Below, one piece after another: positions 37,756 to 50,110 of a stretch of 64,000 nucleotides of DNA. The stretch spans positions 18,664,154 to 18,728,153 of the forward strand of contig CM068552.1 of assembly GCA_035048495.1 (NCBI GenBank), in the 5' to 3' direction. The stretch is from Euptelea pleiosperma (taxonomy: Eukaryota; Streptophyta; Magnoliopsida; Ranunculales; Eupteleaceae). The notes beneath the pieces were generated by a model that saw only the letters and a list, made by a program, of their open reading frames with translations, was not told where the DNA came from and did no database searches. Made by a program: the position numbers and the translations under genes. Within the stretch, counting starts at the first letter, position 1. Each line of letters opens with the position of its first letter.

Positions 37756-38128
37756 AGCACCTTTAACATAAAAAATATAGCCATACATAAAATGCTTAGA
37801 TTAGACTACATCACCAAGTTTGACCACAATTTGACTTTAGTTGACAACACTACTTTAGCTTCATTTGAATTCTTTGACTATGAATGACATGCCTCAGACT
37901 CAATTAGCATCACTGAGACACCCAATTGGCACTACTATCACATCATGATATCCATAACGTACAAAATACATCTCCTAGAGCAAACTTAGTATCATGAAGT
38001 GATGTAATCGGATAAAAAACCATCAATCTCAAACCTCCCTCAAATATGCAGTAATACCCATCACAATTCTCAAAGAGACCTTTGGAACACATATAAGGTC
38101 ACTCCAATCAGAGATGATAATAGTTATG
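37756..38128. other. Non-coding spacer of segment alpha
   Basis: The first 110 bases match 62930-63000 (CTTTAACATA, ATATAGCCATACATAAAATGC, GACCACATCACC). The rest has no partner in the window and no gene. Confidence 0.55.
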
Positions 38129-41100
38129 CCTTTATCACGCCCCAATTTCGGATACCCAAATACAACCCAAAAATCTATGGATCGACCTGTACCCGAACCC
38201 AGAGGTGATCTATGAATGTTTCCTATTTGTCTAATTAGGTCAATTAGAGTACTAAGGTTCATTTAAAAACCCACTAAGTATAAAAATATCTAAGTGCAGA
38301 AGTAACCGTAGAATGATCCTACACAATTGTTCAATTATTAGAATTAAGTATGTTGATTGACTAGATTTTCTACAATCTATGTGAGGTTCATCATGAATTA
38401 ATTTGATAGATTTAATTCTCTTAAGTTAAGTCTAGGGTAACATATTAAGTCCATACAGTCTAGGTATGAGTCAACTCAGTTGACTTAGTCAGGTCTCAAA
38501 ATTTGGCTAAGGCAAAATAATTAGAATTTGACGAAGTTTAAACAAGGTAGCAAGGCGTTATTTTGATCATATCTCTTTTGTTATTAAGAATTTGTGAACG
38601 GGCCACACATTTTTGGAAAGGTTTCGTAGAGATCTACGATTAATCATTGTGCACAGATCTGAGAAAGAATCATCTTCCTTTCTGAAATCGCTACACAACA
38701 CAGAACCTAAACTTAGAATTTTCTAACATGCTATTAGTCTTTTGACCATAACTTTTAGGACAGATCGAATCTGCAGAAAATGTAAATATTTCTGGAAAGC
38801 TAACTCGGATATCTTCGAAAAGTCCTTCTGGGTTAGATTCTAGAAAGGTCATTTACACATCCTAAATTAGACTGCAAATCAAAATTTTGAATATAGCAGA
38901 TTTGACATATGTTAAGTATTTTGGTCATAACTTTCTGTTTGATCGAATTATTGACTTCTAGAAACTGTTCCAGAAAGCTAACTCAGAGGGCATAGAAAGG
39001 TCCCTACTGGTCAGAAACTAATTTCTGACATCTAGGTATCAGAAAATGCATCCCAATACAAAAATATGACTTGTTGTCTCGTGTTACATTTTTGTAAGTT
39101 GTCTTTTGGAACCCTATAAGTGTATCGGTCCAAATGGGATTGTATTAGGGCGTTCTTTTATTATTTACTCATAATTATAAAAAAGATAATGATGAATCAT
39201 ATCATAAATTCTATAAAATCATGTTCACAATAACTCAAACACTTTATAAAATAAAATGATGACAAACCCTAAAAAATTAAGCCAGAACAATCTTGTTTTA
39301 ATTCTAAGTAACTAAAACATGTAAAGGTTATCAAAATGAGTCTAGGGCTATCTAATCTTTCTCCGCATAAATATCATCATTATCACAAATATCATCATGT
39401 AGATCCTACAAATTCAGATCTACCAAATCATTCAAGTCTTCATAGAAATCATAGGCCAAATATAAAAAATATGTCGGCAAATGCCGTGAGTCCAAAAGGA
39501 CTCAGTGTACCACAAATAGTTTGGCATGCATTTTGAATAACCAAAAGAGTTTAAGCATGCTAAGCACATGTGAGAATTGAATTCATGAATAAGGTAACAA
39601 TGCAGTAACATGCATGCTCTATGCTCTCACCCCCTATCCACTCAAACCATACGGTCTCTATCTCCTTCCCTCATACGGGGAGTAACCTCACTGATCATCT
39701 GCAGAAAAAATAATAAGGGGTTGGGGTCTTGCACTCTAGGGCTCCGGGTCCTTCTTAATTATTTTTCTTACTAGGAGAATAACCTCATTGGTCTTGTAAA
39801 TAGATAACCACACTGGTTTGTATAATATAGAACCTCACATGGGCTAATAAATAATCTTCATCACAATGCATAGCTCACCCCCATATGCCCAATTTACATA
39901 AGGCCATTAGCCTATCAAAGTACCACAGGGCATGAAAATAAGGCCATCGGCCAACATAGTACCCATAGGGCATGCAAAGCATGATATCACAATCATCAAT
40001 AATCACATATGATTAACAAAAGCTAAATATCTTAAAAGATAATTAATCTAACATATAATATTCACACAATAAACAATCATTGAAAATCAAAAGACATGGC
40101 AAGATTACTCATGGTTATCACACACCTTTTTGGTTCTCTTTATGAAAAAAATAAAAATTTTCTCTGAATTTGAAAGTGGTCGGATCGGACTCTCCTTGGA
40201 GTATGTTATTCTAGTCGGTGTCTCCTTCAATTCTCCATTCTATTTTGAGCTCGATCGCAGTTTGGATGAAGGCTTAATCACAGCTCTCCCACTTCTTTAA
40301 TGGAGTTTTGTGATTGGTTTTTAATGGAAGTTTGAAGAGATAAAAGGAAAAAGAATAGAGGAGAAAGAATATAGGTTTTTGAAAATAACAATGGGATCCA
40401 AAAATATTGGCTATTGATAATTCTATTGGGTTGTCTTATTTAAATAACACAATGGAGGGAAGGTTTAAAATTTGAATTGAGAGAGTTTCTCTCAAGTTGT
40501 TGAGCAACAAGAGAGAATATGTGAAATTCATAGCTCTCAAAGGGATGACTTTTTTAACCCGTCTAAAACTCATATTTTGAATTACTAATGGGTTAAAAAT
40601 GGGCCCAAGGTCCATGGGTATCAACTGGGCTTCAATTAAGGTTATTCTTAAGCCCAAAAGGCCTATAAATTTGTCCTATGGGCCCACCCAACAATTATAA
40701 CATAATTAATTATGCAATCACATATATTAATCATTTAAAATAGTTATTAATTACAATTATATCATATTCGCTTAAAAGGTGATGGTTTGACATAATTAAT
40801 ATATATGAGCATTAAATATATATTATAATATATTAATATACAACAATTATTCATTAATTCATAACAATCATATTTTATAATTTAAAAGTTCATAATTAAT
40901 AAGATGTTGACACTTGTCACACATAAAATTTAAATAAAATATTCTAATACACAAAATTTCAACAATTGGTCGGAGTCCTTAAAAAGGGTTAACCTCTCTT
41001 CGGATTGACTCAAAACTTATTCTGCGGGTCCCGTACTCATTTCAAATTTATTCAAAAATAAATTTTAATATTGTAAAAGTGAAAAATACCGGAAAAATTC

Positions 41101-41503
41101 AAAAATTATGAAAATATAATTTTTGCCAAAAGTATTTGTTACAGTTTTAAAGTCTATTTACAAGGTCTAGAAATCCTAAGACATGGGTCCCACATAAAAT
41201 TTAGCCTAAAAATAAGAAAAATAAAGTTGGTCATATTATTGGATATTTATGATCTATATAAGTATACGATCATACTAGAACTGTCCATTCATCAATCGGA
41301 GGTCAAACGAATTTTCTAAAATAGTTTGTTTACTCTCGTGGGTTCAGTAAAATCTTAATTTTCAAAATTCTCAGAATGCAACTAAAATTGATACACATGT
41401 TCATACATGATATCTAAACATAAATATAACAACAGAAGTCTGAAATTTTTTATTTTATGTGAAATTACCATAATACCCTAGAGCGAAAGTTCAGGGTATT
41501 AGA
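38129..41503 (+). mobile_element. Gypsy-type solo LTR or LTR-only relic (V1)
   Basis: Begins near TGCCTTTATCACGCCCCAATTTCGG and ends AAAGTTCAGGGTATTAGA. The CACGCCCC start and GGGTATTACA-type end are a familiar pattern of long plant Gypsy LTRs. The last 1.2 kb matches 54580-55728. About 3.4 kb with no coding region. The final CA has become GA and I could not find a clear target duplication, so the left border is approximate. Confidence 0.55.
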
Positions 41504-42267
41504 GCCTCTTTAAATCCAAGCATCAAAATATAGTTTTCTGCCGATAGATCTTGTCCATTGATTTAGTTGAACTATAACTTTCATGGATCTAGTTCATTCA
41601 ATCAATGCTTTATGTTGACTACAAGGAGCGTTACAAATAAGGACCATTGATCGAGCACCAATCAACCACAGGATCTTGTCTGTCTATATCATGAAGGACC
41701 CGGGTAATGCCCATTTGGAAGGTGAACACCACGCCCAAAGAGGTTGCTCACGTACAATATCAAGATTTCTCAAAAGCATTTTGGGAAGCCTCTCTGAAAT
41801 AGAATTGGAACTATTTATTTATGCAAAATTTTAAAACATTCAGGAATGCCAAGAATCAAGTAAACAGGAATGCCAAGAATCAAGTAAACGGAGAATTCCT
41901 CAGTTATCTTTCATAGCATGCTTTGAGACTGATCCCATGTTAGATTGTTACAGTTTTGACACAGGATTATGATAACAGTGCTAGGATGGTGACAATACCA
42001 GAGTTTGGATTGGGAGGCATGGCTTTGTCACACTGAAATGTGCACCTGAATGATGGTCTACCAATCTCACACTGACAGAGGAGGTACATGTAGAATGGGA
42101 CCCATCTTTTGATGGATAGATTCACTCCAGAAACCAATCTGATTAGATGATAATAACCACTAGATTTATTGCATTATTCACTCTCAATGAATATTATTTC
42201 CTAGAGCTGAAGGTTAGAGTTATCTAATTGTATTGGTTTTTTGGCGAAGATTTAGGTGGGATGTATT
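41504..42267. other. Non-coding spacer, end of segment alpha
   Basis: Positions 41890-42165 match 63737-64000 (GATCCCATGTTAGATTGTTA, TTGGGAGGCATGGCTTT, GACAGAGGAGGTACAT). No gene is seen. A 20-base direct duplication (GGAATGCCAAGAATCAAGTAAAC type) lies at 41844-41889. Confidence 0.6.
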
Positions 42268-43230
42268 GAATAATGGGTGTGGGTGGTGGGAGGTGGGACC
42301 GCATGTGAACCATCACCAAACACTCTCTAGATGGGGATTGCCGGTTTTTTTATAGCAAAGGATGTCAGATCTGCACCACACAGTAAGGGTGTAAATGGGC
42401 CAGTCTTGGTCCTAGGCCTGGCTTTTGGTATATTTTAGTAGGCCTAAGCATGGAATCCATGGTCATCAATCCAACATTTCAAACGTTTACCAGCCTTTGG
42501 ACTTGCCATGACCAAATTCTGCACACCATTTAAAAAGAAACTAACCAGCCGATCAAGGACCTTCATGAGACAACCTATGAACGGTTCAAATTCAATACAA
42601 ATGTGTATTAGTGGTCATCCAATTAAATGGTCAATATTGCAGTAATCGGCCAGGCATTGCTGTGAATTTTGGGCTGTCCCGGGCATGAAATTGGCCGGAT
42701 CCTATAGATCACGATTTGGTTGTCTTGATCCATATCCAGATCTGATGGCCGCCCACCATCAGGATCTGAACCATACTCTAATCCATATATATTGAATGAC
42801 CCAAATCCAGTATATTGATTAGTTATATAATCACTAACACAATCATTCCAAGTATCCAAATGAAACCAAGACCCAAACCCTGGATCTGACCCGCACTAGA
42901 TCGTCTAATAGCACATTCAGATGTGAAATCGATTGGACTCGGGTCAGGTCAGGTCCCCTAAATCCATATTCGTCCATTTTGTATTTGGCGGGATACAATT
43001 TGAGGATCCAAATCAGTTATAGAATAGGTGTTGACCGGGTCAGGAGGATTGACCCGGTCCTTTTCTTGCAATCCAAATCTAGTTTCCTTGGTACGTAACA
43101 ACACATCCATAAAAACCCCACTACATTTGTTGTTTAGAGCAAGAATCGTAAACTCTTTCTTTCTATCTGTGCTCTTGGGCGGGTCCCCCATCTGCCTCTC
43201 CGAGTTACAGCAAGCTATTCGCGACCTTAT

Positions 43231-43371
43231 GATCTAGGTGGGGGCCCCCACTCTACTTGCGGGTCTTGATCTCTGTAATCCATGCGGAAAGGCATATGCA
43301 TGTTGTTCTCTCGCAGTTGGACAATAGAGGCAAGAGCCGCACGTAGAATGGGGACGCCATCTACACTCCTA
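43231..43371 (+). repeat. Foldback M1, unit A beta
   Basis: 5' arm CCCACTCTACTTGCGGGTCT pairs with a 3' arm whose complement reads CCCATTCTACGTGCGGCTCT. An inner arm pair is AATCCATGCGGAAA against TCCAACTGCGAGA. The loop is around GGCATATGCATGTTG. Confidence 0.7.
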
Positions 43372-43660
43372 CGTACGTACATGTTCGATTGCAACCGGAG
43401 ATAGTCCGTTACCACAAGGTACGTAGTGTCTAAAGTCAAATAGATCAGATGATCTTTTTTTCTGGAGATCGAAAGATCAGATGGTCTCAACCATCCAACT
43501 GCTTTGGTTCTGACCTCGGGGATCTCCAAGGTGGGACATATCAAAAGGTGGGTCATAAACACCTGTACATGCAATGCACAAGCAGGGGCCGGGTGTAGAT
43601 TTTAACCTGCACCTGCATGCATGACAAATCCCATGCAGTTATTTCAGTATTCAGGACAAT

Positions 43661-43700
43661 CATGGTGAAGATGATCACAGTGAGGTGATCATCTTCACCA
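43661..43700 (+). repeat. Conserved short hairpin, unit A beta
   Basis: Perfect 15-base stem GGTGAAGATGATCAC / GTGATCATCTTCACC with a short AGTGAG loop. This is the cleanest of the four copies. Confidence 0.8.
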
Positions 43701-44045
43701 AAAATTAGCCTTTTGAGTCATCATCTACAAGTGTGCCTCGCCAATAATTAGCCAAAGTTTCTCACCAACAAGAAAGGAGTCCACACTGGGCGAAGAAGGT
43801 AAACTGTTTCTTTCTTTCTCTTTCTTTCTTCATTTGTTAGTACTTCACTTTTTCCTGATAAGTTTCTTGATGATTTTTATTTTGATAATGCTCACAAGTT
43901 CTTCAAAGAACTGCTTCACCTACAATGCTGGATCCATCTCTGCCCGAATTACTTCCAAATCAACTTTTTAGGTTACATATGAACATAAGCAAAGCATCAA
44001 GCCAGCCTTCAACGACTGAATCAGTCCTATCTGCCACGAATTTAC

Positions 44046-44170
44046 ATAGGTGGACACCCATTCTATGTAAAGACCTTGGTTCTGGTGATCCATGCGGAAA
44101 GACAAATTGTTCTCCGGCGCTTGGATAAGCGAACCAAGAACCTTACATAGAATGGGGACACCATTTAGTC
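44046..44170 (+). repeat. Foldback M2, unit A beta
   Basis: ACCCATTCTATGTAA / TTACATAGAATGGGG arms plus CTTGGTTC / GAACCAAG. Left end is shortened. Confidence 0.6.
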
Positions 44171-44219
44171 CTACATGTTCGATTGCAACCTTGATCTTGG
44201 TTCAGGGCAATCTGCCACC

Positions 44220-44460
44220 AATTTCTTGGTTTGGGTATAAAAACCTTTTATAATGTGTAGGTTTTTTTTGGTGAGTGAGAATTTTGTGAGAGACTTTGGC
44301 TTTTGGGCGTGGGAAAAGCTCTTCGTTGCAGAAGCTTGTACGCCCTTGTAATTTTGTGATCTCCATAATGAAAAAGAACTCCCTTGTTGTTGCCCCGTGG
44401 ACGTAGGCATGCATACTGCCGAACCACGTAAATATTTGTGTCTCCGTATTTCTCTTTTTC
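44220..44460 (+). mobile_element. Copia-LTR-like 3' end, unit A beta
   Basis: GGGTATAAAAACC, then the GTGAGAGACTTTGGC leader, then GTGGACGTAGGCATG and GCCGAACCACGTAAATATTT. Confidence 0.55.
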
Positions 44461-44475
44461 TTTCATTATTTCAAA

Positions 44476-45879
44476 GGCATGGTAACAACAATAAACAAGG
44501 TAGAGTGGAAAATCACCATTGAATGTTTTCTTTGTTTTGTTTTTGGAAGGCAAACCATTAAATGTTGGGTTCCACCCATAGAGACAAGCTCCAAATTGCC
44601 CTAATTAAGAAGTCAATATTGAATCAACATAATGCTTGGGATTTTTTATCTATTAATTCTATGGCCAATCTAAAGACCACTGCCATGGGTCTCACAGGCA
44701 TGGAAATGAAGTCTGGACTGTAGATCTTATAATTGGACATGGAAATCCCTTATAGATTAGAGCATATGAGACAAGTCCAGATGAAAGACCAAAGGTTAGG
44801 CATTTCAGCAAATGCATTGGATCCAAAATATACAAAAAACAAAGAATGTAGGACAATGCTCACAAGTTCTTCTTCAAAGAACTGCTTTGCCTACAATGCT
44901 GGCTCCATCTCTGCATAAATTTCTTCCATTGTTATTCTCTTCTCCCTTTATCAGATGGCATGATAGAAAACAGCATCCTGCTTCAACTAGCATTCTTCCT
45001 ATTAATAGTGTCGACCCATAACAGATTTCCTACAGGGATATATACCCAACATAAACAATACCATTCTTACGATCTCCTTCTAAAATCCTTGATCTAATCC
45101 AGAACATCAACATCACTCTTGAAGATCTTTATGATCATGAGAAGTTATTGCCATGGTGTACAGCAACAGGCTAGGTAATATTTTTTTTTCCAGAACGTGA
45201 TCTACATTCCACGAGCTTTTTGGTCCACTGACACTAGTGGAAAAAAGGAGAAAAAGAACACAAGAAAGGTCACTGAAAACAATCATCGAGCATCCTAACA
45301 ATCATCGAGAAATAGCAGTCCCCTTAAGGGAGGCTAGAACTCCAACATATAGCATCTTGAAGGTCATCGAGTAAATTAGACAATGAAAATGGTTGTAGAT
45401 GTGGAAAAGACAAGAGTCGATAACTCAAACACTAACCACAGCAATAGTCAGATCGGTAGCTACAAGCTTAATTGACTCATGGCGGCCCATCTGATGAAGA
45501 AATCAGCAAAATAACAATCAGATGGAATAAGGGCAAATATTTGCCCCATCCTAATAATGAAGTTGAAAAAGACGCTTATGTCCTTAATTACTAGTAAACT
45601 AATTAACACACAAACGGAAGCCTCTAACACTACCCCTCAAGCTAGAGCACACATTCATGGCTTGGAAGCTGAAAATAATAGAACAAACCCAATCTTTTCC
45701 TAATCAAAGGGTACAACAATCTCTTATAGTTACCATTTCCCTCACAAAACTGGAATTGGCTTCTTCGTGCTCTTTTCATTAATGGGAAACTAGATCCAAA
45801 GCAATCCAGGTTGCAGCTTAAATGTCTCATAACATCTTCATGGGAAGATGGACCTCAACACCATCTCACTTAAGATATT
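44476..45879. other. Spacer with a possible decayed RT trace (beta)
   Basis: Positions 44560-45300 match 50850-51560 in gamma. No gene is supportable. A short frameshifted stretch near 45015-45110 is discussed under findings. Positions 45300-45880 have no partner in the window and nothing recognisable. Confidence 0.5.
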
Positions 45880-46459
45880 TTTAAACAAAAACCATAAAAC
45901 TCAAAACAGTCGCAATTCCTAGTAATATACAATGAAAAATAGAAAAGCTAAAATCAAACTTCAATTGCAGAAAGTGTAGAAGAACAAGGACTAACATGGA
46001 ACCCACAAACTTTTCATAAAGAGAAGATAAAAAAAGAAAGGACAACATATCTATAATATATTGGGTTTCCAAAAAAAAAAACCCACAAAAGCAATCAGCT
46101 TTCCAAACTAAACGTTTCAAGCTCAAATCTGCAAATACATCCTATTAAACCTTAGCTTAATATTAAATTTTTTTCAAAAAACACCCCTATTTCAACTCCT
46201 CCAGGTGCAAGGATGTGCTTATGCTTCAGACATCTAGAAAGCGCCGTGTCAAACACCGATACACACATCTTGTCATTGTTACGTAGCTTTAAAACTAAAA
46301 ATTTAAGGTCTGTTAAAAATACTGAAAATGGCACAGATTACACATGCACCACCCACCAACTTTGAGAAATTCATCTTTTTTGCTTTACAAAAATGTCTTG
46401 GGTAATAAGTCATAGCTTGAAATTCATGTGTTAGATGAAAAGATGCGTGAGAGACAAGG

Positions 46460-46735
46460 AATCAGAGTATTCGAGGGCAAACAAGCAAATTTGCAGGCCA
46501 TAGTTCTTACCATCAAGGGGAGATGTTTCTTATCCTGTTTGCAGGGGCTTATTGTTCGAGGACTTTATTTTTCGGTGGGGTCTTCTTTGAACTTGGGATG
46601 GCAGTTAGTCGGGTTTGTGTTTTATTTGTGTTTTTGTAACCTTTGCTTTCTGTGGGTCAGCTCGACCTCTTTAGCTCAAGCCTGCTATTTCTTGGCAATT
46701 GGCCCCAATAAAATTTATACTCATCAAAAAAAAAA
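46460..46735 (+). mobile_element. 5'-truncated LINE with target duplication
   Basis: A 276-base insertion with a C-terminal L1-type frame (IRVFEGKQANLQAIVLTIKG) and ending AATAAAATTTATACTCATC plus an A run. Flanks are TGAGAGACAAGG on the left (46448-46459) and TGAGACAAGG on the right (46736-46745). Alpha and delta read straight through this site at about 9497-9515 and 61281-61300. Confidence 0.85.
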
Positions 46736-47003
46736 TGAGACAAGGTTACTCTAGTTATTATTTGTATCCAAACTGTCTTTCATCACTTCTGAGGCTGTTG
46801 TACTAGATTTGACCAAGTGATGTAGGACAAACAGAAGTTCAATAAGGCCTAGGTTTAGAAAATCGTAATTAAGGGTGCACAGGGTTGGAGGGGTTAAGAA
46901 AGAGTAATCAGGGCCTGGTTTGATTGAGAATAAAGTGTAAGATTTGGGGTTATAGTTGGGTAAGATAATGTAGAATTATGGGGCTGGATTAAGGGCTGAA
47001 CAT

Positions 47004-47395
47004 TTGTTTTTTGACAAGTGTAAACTATCATTAATAGCAAAAGAAGATTACAGGAAAAGCCTATGAGGTCGAGGTGACCTTCAAGAGGCTAAGGCACCTA
47101 CATCATCACTGAACAAGGGAAAAGGCATAAAACAAAGAAACCAAATATCATACTAAATCTCTATGGCATATCATGTCCCACCAGAATAAAAGTTCTCAAA
47201 GAATAATCCCGGCCCCGACATTCTCGAAAGGCTTTAGACCAGAAGAACAAGAGTCCCTTAATGTTCAGAATAATATTCCCCTCTGAGGCCTTCCTACCCT
47301 CAAAGACCCTATGATTACATTCTTTCCACAAACCCCAACAAATCGCAAACGGGAGCATGCGCCAAAGAATGAGTCCTCTGGTAGAGAAAGATGAT
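47004..47395 (-). mobile_element. 5'-truncated LINE with 11-base target duplication
   Basis: GGGCTGAACAT occurs on both sides (46993-47003 and 47396-47406) and only once in alpha and delta. On the minus strand the frame reads LILWRMLPFAICWGLWKECN, HRVFEGRKAS and NIILNIKGLLFFW, the tail after RT in plant L1-type LINEs. The T-rich start on the plus strand is the weak poly(A) end. Confidence 0.88.
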
Positions 47396-48480
47396 GGGCT
47401 GAACATAAGGATATAAAGGTTGTTGGTTTGATGGTTAAAGTTGTTTTGGGGTTTTATGGGGTAATTAGAACAGACGTGTGGGGATGTTATTAGTTAGTGG
47501 GCCTAGAGAGCAGCTTTGAGTCGAGGAGGGGCACACTACCTATTCCTGGGACCCCCTATTCACGTTTAGGCCCTGCATTGATGCCCTACACTGGATGCCC
47601 TATGAAGGATATTCAATCTCAACAACACTATATTTTTCAACCAATTGCAATAGGCATGACTAAGTTAACAACCAAAGCCAGTCTCTCGTATGAAAATAGA
47701 TGGGGACTAATGCCGGATTTCTTAATAACAAAGGACGACAGATCTGCACCGCACACTAAGGGTGTAAATGGGCCAGTCTTGATCCTGGGCCTGGCTCTAT
47801 ATTTTGAGTGGGCCTGAGTAGGCCTAAGCATGAAATCCTTGGTTATCAATCCAACTTTTCAAACGTTTACCGGCCAGCCTTTGGACATGCCATGACCAAA
47901 TTCCACACCATTTAAAAGAAACTAACCATCCGATCAAGGACCTTTGTGAAACAACCTATGAACGGTTCAAATTCAATACAAATGTGTATTAGTGGTCATC
48001 CAATTAAATGGTCAATATTGCTGTAATCGGCCAGGCATTGCTGTGAATTTTGGGCTGTCCCATTACTAGGGCATGAAATTGGCCGGATCCTATAGATGAT
48101 CATGATCTGGTTCTGTCATGATCCAGATCCAGATCTGAACCGTACTCTCTAATCCATATTGAATGACCCAAATCCAGTATATTGATTAGTTATATAATCA
48201 CAGATTCACAAACACAATCATCCAAAGGATCCGAATGAATCCAAGACGGCCAAACAGTACTGGATCGTCTTAAGCACATTCAGACCTGAAATCAATTGGA
48301 CTCGGGTCACGTCAGGTCCCCTAGATCCATAGTCGTCCATTTTGTATTTGGGATACATTTTGAGGATCCAAATCAGTTATAGAATAGGCGTTGACTGGGT
48401 CAGGAGGATTGACCCGGTCCTTTTCTTGCAATCCAAATCTAGTTTCCTTATTCGACACAAGTTACTTGGTACGTAACAAA

Positions 48481-48490
48481 TCTATAAATA
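48481..48490 (+). promoter_or_regulatory. TATA-type promoter site, unit A gamma
   Basis: TCTATAAATA followed by a C run and TTTGTTGTTTAGAGAACCC. Nearly identical to delta. Confidence 0.5.
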
Positions 48491-48602
48491 CCCCCCCTAT
48501 CTTTGTTGTTTAGAGAACCCTAAACTCTTTCTTTCTTTCTTTGCTCTTGGGTGGGTCCCCCATATGCCTCTCCGAGTTACAGCAGGATAGTCGCGACCTT
48601 AC

Positions 48603-48742
48603 GATCTAGGTGTGGCCCCCACTCTACTTGCGGGTCTTGATCTCTGTAATCCATGCGGAAAGGTATGCATGTTGTTTTCTCGCAGTTGGACAATAGAGGC
48701 AAGAGCCGCACGTAGAATGGGAACGCCATCTACACTCTCTTA
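48603..48742 (+). repeat. Foldback M1, unit A gamma
   Basis: Same arms as beta M1. GGTATGCATG loop. Confidence 0.65.
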
Positions 48743-49183
48743 CGTACGTGTTCGATTGCAACCGGAGATAGTCCGTTACCACAAGGTACGTGCTTCTACA
48801 CTTGTATGCAAATGGTTGCATGCGTAATTGGTCCCACCTAATAGATCTTGTAGTTGAAAAATCAAGATGGTTGGACAATCTCAACCATCCAATTTTCTCG
48901 TTTTTTGAAGATGGTTTTGAAAACCAGAAGAATGAAAAACTATATAGCAAGAAAGTCAAATAGATCAGATGGTCTTCTTTATTTCTGGAGGAAGATCAGG
49001 TGGTCTCTATCATCCAACTGCTTTGATTTTTACCTAGGGAATCCCCAAGGTGGGACATATCAAAAGGTGGGTCCTAAACCCCTGTCCATGCAGTGCACAA
49101 GCCGGGGTGTACATTTTGACCTGCATCTGCATGCATGCATGACACATCCCATTGTAGATATATTTCAGTATTCAGGACAATCA

Positions 49184-49224
49184 TGGTGAAGATGATGATC
49201 ACAATGAGGTGATCATCTTCACCA
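49184..49224 (+). repeat. Conserved short hairpin, unit A gamma
   Basis: GGTGAAGATGATGATCAC / GTGATCATCTTCACC with a short AATGAG loop. Confidence 0.7.
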
Positions 49225-49685
49225 AAAATTAGCCTTTGACTCATCTACAATGGGCCTGCCACACCAAAACTTTGCCAAAGTTTCTCAACAAGAAAGGAGA
49301 GTCTACATATGACATATCCTATAGTGGGCGAAGAAGGTAAACTCTTTATTTCTTTATTTCTCTCTTTTCTTTCTCCATTTGTTAGTATTTCACTTTTTCC
49401 TGATAAGCTTCTTGATTTTTCTTTTTGATAATGCTCACAAGTTCTCCAAAGAACTGCTTCACCTACAATGCTGGAATCCATCTCTTCTGCACGAATATTT
49501 CTTCCAAATCAACTCGATCATGGTAGAAAACGGCATGCTGCTTCAATAGAGCATTCTTTCCTATGTCTACCAATAGTGTCAACATCAGCAAAATTTCAAG
49601 CCTGTCTTGCCCAACATCAAGCCAACTTTCAAAGACTGAATTGGTCCTTGCTGCCACCAATTTATAGAAGGGATACACGACCTCT

Positions 49686-49815
49686 GATCTAGGTGGATTC
49701 CCATTCTATGACCTTGGTTCTGGCAATCCATGCATGCAGAAAGGCATATTGTTCTTCTGCAGTTGGATAACTGAAGCAAGAACCAAGAACATAGAATGGG
49801 GACACCATCTAGCCC
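49686..49815 (+). repeat. Foldback M2, unit A gamma
   Basis: CCCATTCTATG and CTTGGTTCTGGC pair with GCAAGAACCAAG and CATAGAATGGG. Confidence 0.65.
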
Positions 49816-49874
49816 TACATGTTCGATTGCAACCTTGATCTTGGTTCTTGCAATCTGCCAACAATTAATTTCTT

Positions 49875-50100
49875 GGTTTGGGTATAAAAACCTTTTTTTT
49901 TTTTGTGTGAGTGAGAAATTTTGTGAGAGACTTTGGCTTTTGGTGGGTGTGGGAAAAGCTCTTTGTTGAAGAAGCTTGTACGCCTTGTAATTTTGTGATC
50001 TCCATAATGAAAAAGAAGACTCCCTTGTTGTTCCCCGTGGACGTAGGCATACTGCCGAACCACGTAAATATTTGTGTCTCCCTGTTTCTCTTTTTCTTGC
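49875..50100 (+). mobile_element. Copia-LTR-like 3' end, unit A gamma
   Basis: GGGTATAAAAACC through GTGGACGTAGGCATACTGCC and GAACCACGTAAATATTTGTG. Confidence 0.55.
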
Positions 50101-50110
50101 ATTATTTTAT

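Larger units (their letters stand above)
42268..44475 (+). repeat. Unit A, copy beta
   Basis: Collinear with the alpha copy. It has lost parts between foldback M1 and the 43.4-kb region. The TATA-type site is altered to CCATAAAA. The 115-codon minus-strand ORF at 43227-43574 is not shared by the other copies and is not called. Confidence 0.75.
45880..47510. repeat. Block B, copy beta
   Basis: Collinear with 8930-10070 and 60830-61870, but carries two LINE insertions (46460-46735 and 47004-47395) absent from both. Confidence 0.78.
47725..50110 (+). repeat. Unit A, copy gamma
   Basis: Third copy; homology begins slightly upstream at about 47690. It keeps a canonical TATA-type site and both foldbacks. 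ORFs of 60-111 codons in several frames are not conserved with the other copies. Confidence 0.75.
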
